Shown one piece after another: positions 60,155-64,000 of a stretch of DNA of 64,000 bases. The notes below the pieces were generated by a model that worked only from the letters and a program-made list of their open reading frames with translations, made no database searches and had not been told where the DNA came from. Location of the stretch: positions 1,488,001 to 1,552,000 of the forward strand of contig OZ245892.1 of NCBI GenBank assembly GCA_965229605.1, read 5' to 3'. The DNA comes from G965229605 sp965229605 (lineage in GTDB: Bacteria > Pseudomonadota > Alphaproteobacteria > CBDDJK01). A program made the position numbers and the translations under genes. Position 1 is the stretch's first letter, and the number at the start of each line of letters is the position of its first letter.

Positions 60155-62203
60155 TCAGGCAGCTATTTCGCGCAGCTTTGCCTTTGAAAAAATCTGCCTG
60201 GCCAAGGGCCGTTTTTCCGGATCAACAGCCGAAATATTCAGCAGCAAATTCACATCCGCTGGACGTTTCAGCGTAAAGACAAACAGATTCGCCAGGCGCA
60301 GGATATCCGCATGTAAATCCGCATCTGCAATCTTCGGCAAATGAACAGACCTTTCCTGATTGAGCATGGAAACAATGACATCTCCGTCAAGCATTTGCGG
60401 TAAATCCTGCCCGCTTGCACTTTCCGAACCCTTCATAACATCGGGATTATCCTGATCCTCTTGCAAAAGCAGCGTCACTGATTCTGGCAAGACCTCTGGA
60501 ATCGCCAGACCTTCGCAAAGACCGGCAAGTTCATCGCGCTTGAAAAAGGCAAATTCCTCGGCTTGTTCATAAAGCTGCCGCGAAAAACCTGTCTGCATAT
60601 CAAACACCCAGGACTTGCTTTTGGTGACTGCCAGCACCCGGTCCTCGGTCGCATCATAGCAATAGGGGATCGGGCTTTTTTCAAGCCAGAAAGCAGGCAA
60701 ATCATGGATAATCGACTGCGGCTGAAAGGAAAAATCCTGCGATTGCGGTAATTTTTCCTGCCGGTCACGGGCTGTAATTTTACAATGGACAGACCCGCCT
60801 TTCCAGGACCGATAGCGGACAAACCCGCTTTTACGAGTCTGGTTTGGCCGCCAGCCTAGACAAATACAAAATGAATGTTTTCCATAATGATCAATATGAT
60901 AGGACCCCGACAGCGATGAAGAAAGAAAAGACGTGATTTCTTCTGCCCGCTTGTCATCCCCGGTTAAAACCACCTGCAAGAATGAATAGGGCTTAAGACT
61001 TTTAGCCAAGGCAACATAGGTTGGCAGCAGCGTGGCGACTTGATTTTGCACAGGTTTGGATGTGTCCGAACAATCAATCTGCCAGAAAACCCAGTCACTT
61101 TTATCAATCGGCTGTGTTGCAAGCGTTTCCTCGGTCAGGGGTTCTGTCCTGATCTCGAGCCGTTTATCTTTAAGAAAATCAGCAAGAAGGCCTGATTCAT
61201 CAGCTTCCAGATTATGATCTCCCCATTCCGTGCCGGGCGGGAAAGCAATCACTTTATCGGGTGTGATCCGGTCAAAAGCCAGTTTTATGGCTTCGGGGTC
61301 ATGGACACCGACCGTGATCCCCCGGCTGTTTTTTGCCAGACGACGCAAGGGGCGCAACCAGTTTGACCGTATGGCTTGCAGGCGAATAGTCTGTGGATAG
61401 TCGAATTTGACTTCCTTGGTTTCACTATTGGCCTTGGCTGATTCCTTTGCGGCCTGATAGATTTTTTCGGTATAGCGGGTTTCGTCTGGCCCAAAGCGGT
61501 AGAAAGAGGAAAAGAAAGGCGATATGCCATAGACACGATCCCGGAAAAGGTCGCGGGCAAAGCGCCGGTCAGCCCCATGGCCATCATCCAGAAAGGGATT
61601 GAGCCAGGACAATAGAAACTGCTCACAGGCGATTTTATCAATCATCATGGTGTTTGGATCAGCGAATGACGCCACATCGACCCCGGCGAATGTGAAGGCC
61701 TCTCCGGTTGAATCATTGATATCATAGCCCAGGACTTCGCCATCAGGGGCGCAAAACCAGCGGAAGGAATAGGCCCATTCCTTGCCTTCAATCGCTTGTA
61801 ACAGGCCGGAGAGATGGGTTTTGTGCATCCAGTTGTCATCATCCAGATAGGCCACATAGCGGCTATTGGCCAGCAAGGTCAGGACAGGGCGCATGGCCCC
61901 ACCCCCCAGGGCCTGATAAAGGCCGCCATTTCTAGAAAAAGTCGAATAGCCGGGATCAACAACCGTGATACCAACATGATCAGGCCGTTCTTCAATCAGC
62001 TGGCGCAGCATATCCCCGTTGTCATACAGGTTCTTGTCAACGCCAAGCATCAGCTGAATGGATGGAACGTTCTTTTGTGCATAAATTGATTGAATCGCTT
62101 TTTTCAAGGTTGGGCGCAAAACAGTCGGCGTCACCACGGACACAGAAAATTGATCCTGTATATCCTGGGTGCGGGCCGGGTAGGTTCCAGACAGAGTGGT
62201 CAT
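60155..62203 (-). CDS. GT2-like glycosyltransferase domain protein with long unknown C-terminus
   Basis: 682 residues. The N-terminal 250 residues are a GT-A/family 2-like domain: FSVSVVTPTVLRPTLKKAIQ (19-38), ITVVDPGYSTFSRNGGLYQA and the metal-binding Asp string in VAYLDDDNWMHKTHLSGLL. After about 290 the sequence is not recognisable: a region with VGVHDPEAIKLAFDRITPDK, DWVFWQIDCSDTSK and WRPNQTRKSGFVRYRSWKGG, and a terminal helical part. No signal peptide or membrane anchor is visible. It shares the local neighbourhood with the repeat proteins, so protein or surface glycosylation is conceivable but unproven. It is separated by 15 bases from the methyltransferase gene downstream. Confidence 0.75.
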   Translation of the reverse strand: MTTLSGTYPARTQDIQDQFSVSVVTPTVLRPTLKKAIQSIYAQKNVPSIQLMLGVDKNLYDNGDMLRQLIEERPDHVGITVVDPGYSTFSRNGGLYQALGGGAMRPVLTLLANSRYVAYLDDDNWMHKTHLSGLLQAIEGKEWAYSFRWFCAPDGEVLGYDINDSTGEAFTFAGVDVASFADPNTMMIDKIACEQFLLSWLNPFLDDGHGADRRFARDLFRDRVYGISPFFSSFYRFGPDETRYTEKIYQAAKESAKANSETKEVKFDYPQTIRLQAIRSNWLRPLRRLAKNSRGITVGVHDPEAIKLAFDRITPDKVIAFPPGTEWGDHNLEADESGLLADFLKDKRLEIRTEPLTEETLATQPIDKSDWVFWQIDCSDTSKPVQNQVATLLPTYVALAKSLKPYSFLQVVLTGDDKRAEEITSFLSSSLSGSYHIDHYGKHSFCICLGWRPNQTRKSGFVRYRSWKGGSVHCKITARDRQEKLPQSQDFSFQPQSIIHDLPAFWLEKSPIPYCYDATEDRVLAVTKSKSWVFDMQTGFSRQLYEQAEEFAFFKRDELAGLCEGLAIPEVLPESVTLLLQEDQDNPDVMKGSESASGQDLPQMLDGDVIVSMLNQERSVHLPKIADADLHADILRLANLFVFTLKRPADVNLLLNISAVDPEKRPLARQIFSKAKLREIAA

Positions 62204-62244
62204 TTAACAGGCTTTCAAGACAGCTTGGTCAGCGACAGGCGGAA

Positions 62245-63228
62245 TTACTTATGCGCAACTCGCACCCCTTCAACCCGGGTGCGCTGGCGGTTTTCGGCCC
62301 GACGCTCGCCCGGCAGGCGGACATTCGGGTCTTTGAGCAATTCAGCAAATAAACGCTCTCCATGGACAAGCGCATTGCCTTCTGCCCCTGTACGTGCAGG
62401 GTCAATCGCCAGAATAAATTCTCCGCCGCGTGGCGGTCCCCCGTCCAGGATATCATGTTGCGCGGTTTCAAAACTCAGCATTTCACCAATCAACGGACCG
62501 GCCAGAAGTTCAACCATCATCGCAATCGAGGCCCCTTTATATCCCCCATAAGCCAGTTGCGCGCCTTTGAGAATTTCATCGGGATCGGTTGTCGGATCAC
62601 CCTGCGCATCAATACCAACTCCCGGCGGCAACTGCCGTCCTTCACGCCCGGCAATCATCACATCGCCACGCGCCATGACTGAACTGGCCTGATCAAAAAT
62701 CATCGCCTTGCCATCCGGGCGCGGCCAGCCAAAGGCAAAGGGATTTGTGCCATAAATCGGCTTGGTTCCCCCGGCAGCCGCAACCACCGGCATGTAAGAG
62801 GTACAAGCCATCCCGATCAGACCCTGATTGGTCAAAAGCTCAATTTCTGGCCAGAGCGCCGCAAAATGATGGCTATTGACGACAGCGGCAATGGCAACAC
62901 CTTGCTTTCGCGCCATTTCAACCAGCGGCTTTTCCATAACTTGATGGGCCAAAGGCGTAAAGCCGCCATCACCATCAACTTTAAGAACAGACGGCGCAAC
63001 CGCCTGACAATGCGGACGGGCCTTTTTATTGACCTTGCCACTGGTCAAAGCCGCAAGATAGCCTTTCAAGCGAAAAAGTCCGTGGCTGGTGACCCCGTCA
63101 CGCTCGGCCCGCATGATCACATCAGCGACAGCTTTCGCATTTTCTTCATCCAGACCCGCTTCCATAAGCGATGATCTGGCTTGCTGCTCAACCTGCTCAA
63201 GCGACATCATTTCAACCGGTTCATTCAT
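62245..63228 (-). CDS. LDH2/YlbC-type malate/lactate dehydrogenase-family oxidoreductase
   Basis: 327 residues of the Ldh_2 family, an NAD(P)-dependent fold unrelated to the Rossmann LDHs: MRAERDGVTSHGLFRLKGYL, DGGFTPLAHQVMEKPLVEMA, VVNSHHFAALWPEIELLTNQ, AAAGGTKPIYGTNPFAFGWP and YGGYKGASIAMMVELLAGPL. Known members reduce ureidoglycolate, sulfolactate, or cyclic imino acids such as piperideine-2-carboxylate; I cannot choose among them. The start overlaps the end of the following unknown gene by 4 bases, so the two are coupled. Confidence 0.88.
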   Translation of the reverse strand: MNEPVEMMSLEQVEQQARSSLMEAGLDEENAKAVADVIMRAERDGVTSHGLFRLKGYLAALTSGKVNKKARPHCQAVAPSVLKVDGDGGFTPLAHQVMEKPLVEMARKQGVAIAAVVNSHHFAALWPEIELLTNQGLIGMACTSYMPVVAAAGGTKPIYGTNPFAFGWPRPDGKAMIFDQASSVMARGDVMIAGREGRQLPPGVGIDAQGDPTTDPDEILKGAQLAYGGYKGASIAMMVELLAGPLIGEMLSFETAQHDILDGGPPRGGEFILAIDPARTGAEGNALVHGERLFAELLKDPNVRLPGERRAENRQRTRVEGVRVAHK

Positions 63229-64000
63229 TCAAGCTGATCCTCTTCTTCGGAAAAATTATCGGAACTGTCAGATGTCAAAAGCGATGAAACATCTGCAAAC
63301 GGGTCGCCTATATCTGGCTCAGTTGTATCTGGCTCGGTCAGGTCTGGCTCGGGTGGGGGCGGGAAAAGAGCAACCTCAAGCGCATCAAGCGCAAAAAGCC
63401 GGGCCAGATCGGATAAACCGATATCAACCAGCACACGCGCGCCAAGACCGATTTCCTCGGCAGAAAGATCAGCAACATCACGCCCCCGCGCCCCGATAAG
63501 ATAACCTGCCACGGCTTCCCCCCATCTTTCGTTGGTCCGCGCCCGTTCAATCAGCCCGCGCAATGTCGCGCTTGATTCCAGCCCGGCGCGCTGATGATGG
63601 GCCCCGTTCGGCAAGGACTCCCACCCCGGATCAACCGAAAATTCGCTATAATAGAGTTCTTGCGGAAGCTGGTACAAAATATCGTAAACCCGTGCGGGTG
63701 CCGCAGATTGAATAAGGGCGTTTTCAGAGGGGCCCAGCAGAATCTGCAAAGGCCAAGTTTCTGGCTGATTCGGGAGATCCCCGGCCTCCAAAGAGGATAT
63801 TGCGCTTTGAACGGCTTGCGGATCAAGCGGCGAAGGCTCTGTATAAGCCTCTTCTAAATCCGTAGCCTCCAAATGCGCTAAAAGGGCGTAATGCACCGGC
63901 GCAATCGGGCTGGGCAGCGGCGTGTCCAACGTAAAGTCCGGATGCGCAGCCCGCCAGGCAAGGTCGAGAAAAACCGGATCGCTGTCAGGAAATTCGCGGA
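63225..64000 (-). CDS. Unknown acidic protein, 5'-truncated at the window edge
   Basis: The frame is open through the last base of the window, so only the C-terminal 257 or so residues are seen. No start is needed at 63929, where the codon is TTG: the sequence continues upstream as DLAWRAAHPDFTLDTPL. I do not recognise a family. Visible parts: PVHYALLAHLEATDLEEAY, ARVYDILYQLPQELYYSEF, GARGRDVADLSAEEIGLGAR and LFALDALEVALFPPPPEPD, then an acidic Pro/Thr/Ser-rich tail ending EEEDQLE. The helical segments suggest an alpha-helical repeat protein. Upstream coupling to the LDH2 gene is by a 4-base overlap. Confidence 0.65.
   Translation of the reverse strand, partial: REFPDSDPVFLDLAWRAAHPDFTLDTPLPSPIAPVHYALLAHLEATDLEEAYTEPSPLDPQAVQSAISSLEAGDLPNQPETWPLQILLGPSENALIQSAAPARVYDILYQLPQELYYSEFSVDPGWESLPNGAHHQRAGLESSATLRGLIERARTNERWGEAVAGYLIGARGRDVADLSAEEIGLGARVLVDIGLSDLARLFALDALEVALFPPPPEPDLTEPDTTEPDIGDPFADVSSLLTSDSSDNFSEEEDQLE

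Noticed and set aside
63225..63929. Complete 234-residue protein starting at 63929
   Set aside because: The apparent start is a TTG codon and the frame stays open to the window edge with protein-like sequence, so the gene is truncated rather than complete.

Overview
The window looks like an ordinary chromosomal stretch of an alphaproteobacterium of moderate GC content. Supporting signs are a class I lysyl-tRNA synthetase, ScpA/ScpB next to YebC, DapF-MtaB, a plant/alphaproteobacterial-type glutamate-cysteine ligase, a RibB protein with a dead RibA-like half, and a glutathione-dependent formaldehyde pathway. The BCCT carrier and the betaine/TMAO-type binding protein with a gamma-glutamylmethylamide / N-methylglutamate-like gene set suggest a marine methylotroph-like heterotroph, perhaps SAR116-related. 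That placement is an inference from gene content, not a proven identity.

Layout. 1-3176: the end of a restriction-modification locus (methylase tail plus a GIY-YIG/helicase fusion). 3226-11030: ilvH, a seven-unit palindromic repeat array in front of a BCCT transporter, ribBA, maeB, mgtE. 11056-20250: a long minus-strand run (unknown protein, metallo-beta-lactamase-like protein, two Liv-type ATPases, puuA-like gene, yebC, scpB, scpA, mtaB, dapF). 20428-23852: lysS, a DUF1289 protein, trpE. 23858-32344, all minus: fghA, adhC, miaA, an envelope cassette (beta-barrel-like protein, LolA-like protein, RND exporter), an aminoacyl-tRNA editing protein, an LpoB-like lipoprotein.

32531-41793: an accessory-looking methylated-amine gene set: OpuAC-type binding protein, two small unknown proteins, three glutamate-synthase-like subunits, a glutamine-synthetase-family ligase, a DAO-family FAD oxidoreductase and a divergent GntR regulator. 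Together these could import a methylated amine or betaine, conjugate a methylamine-type product through glutamate, and oxidise it; the released formaldehyde could be handled by the adhC-fghA pair. 41902-53152: trigger factor with a His/Asp tail, tRNA-Leu and tRNA-Arg, GST, transaldolase, pssA, gshA, greA, a ThiY-like protein, hemA, bamB, a YfgM-like protein and a thioredoxin-like protein.

53399-59234: the most unusual region. Two adjacent paralogous genes encode large acidic proteins (1100 and 752 residues) without Cys or Trp, built from 21-residue units that in the first protein are arranged as twelve nearly identical 42-residue (126-bp) tandem repeats, followed by a Gly-rich tract and a conserved C-terminus. 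I do not recognise this family. Facing them are a methyltransferase and a large protein with a GT2-like domain. The window closes with an LDH2-family oxidoreductase and a 5'-truncated unknown gene.
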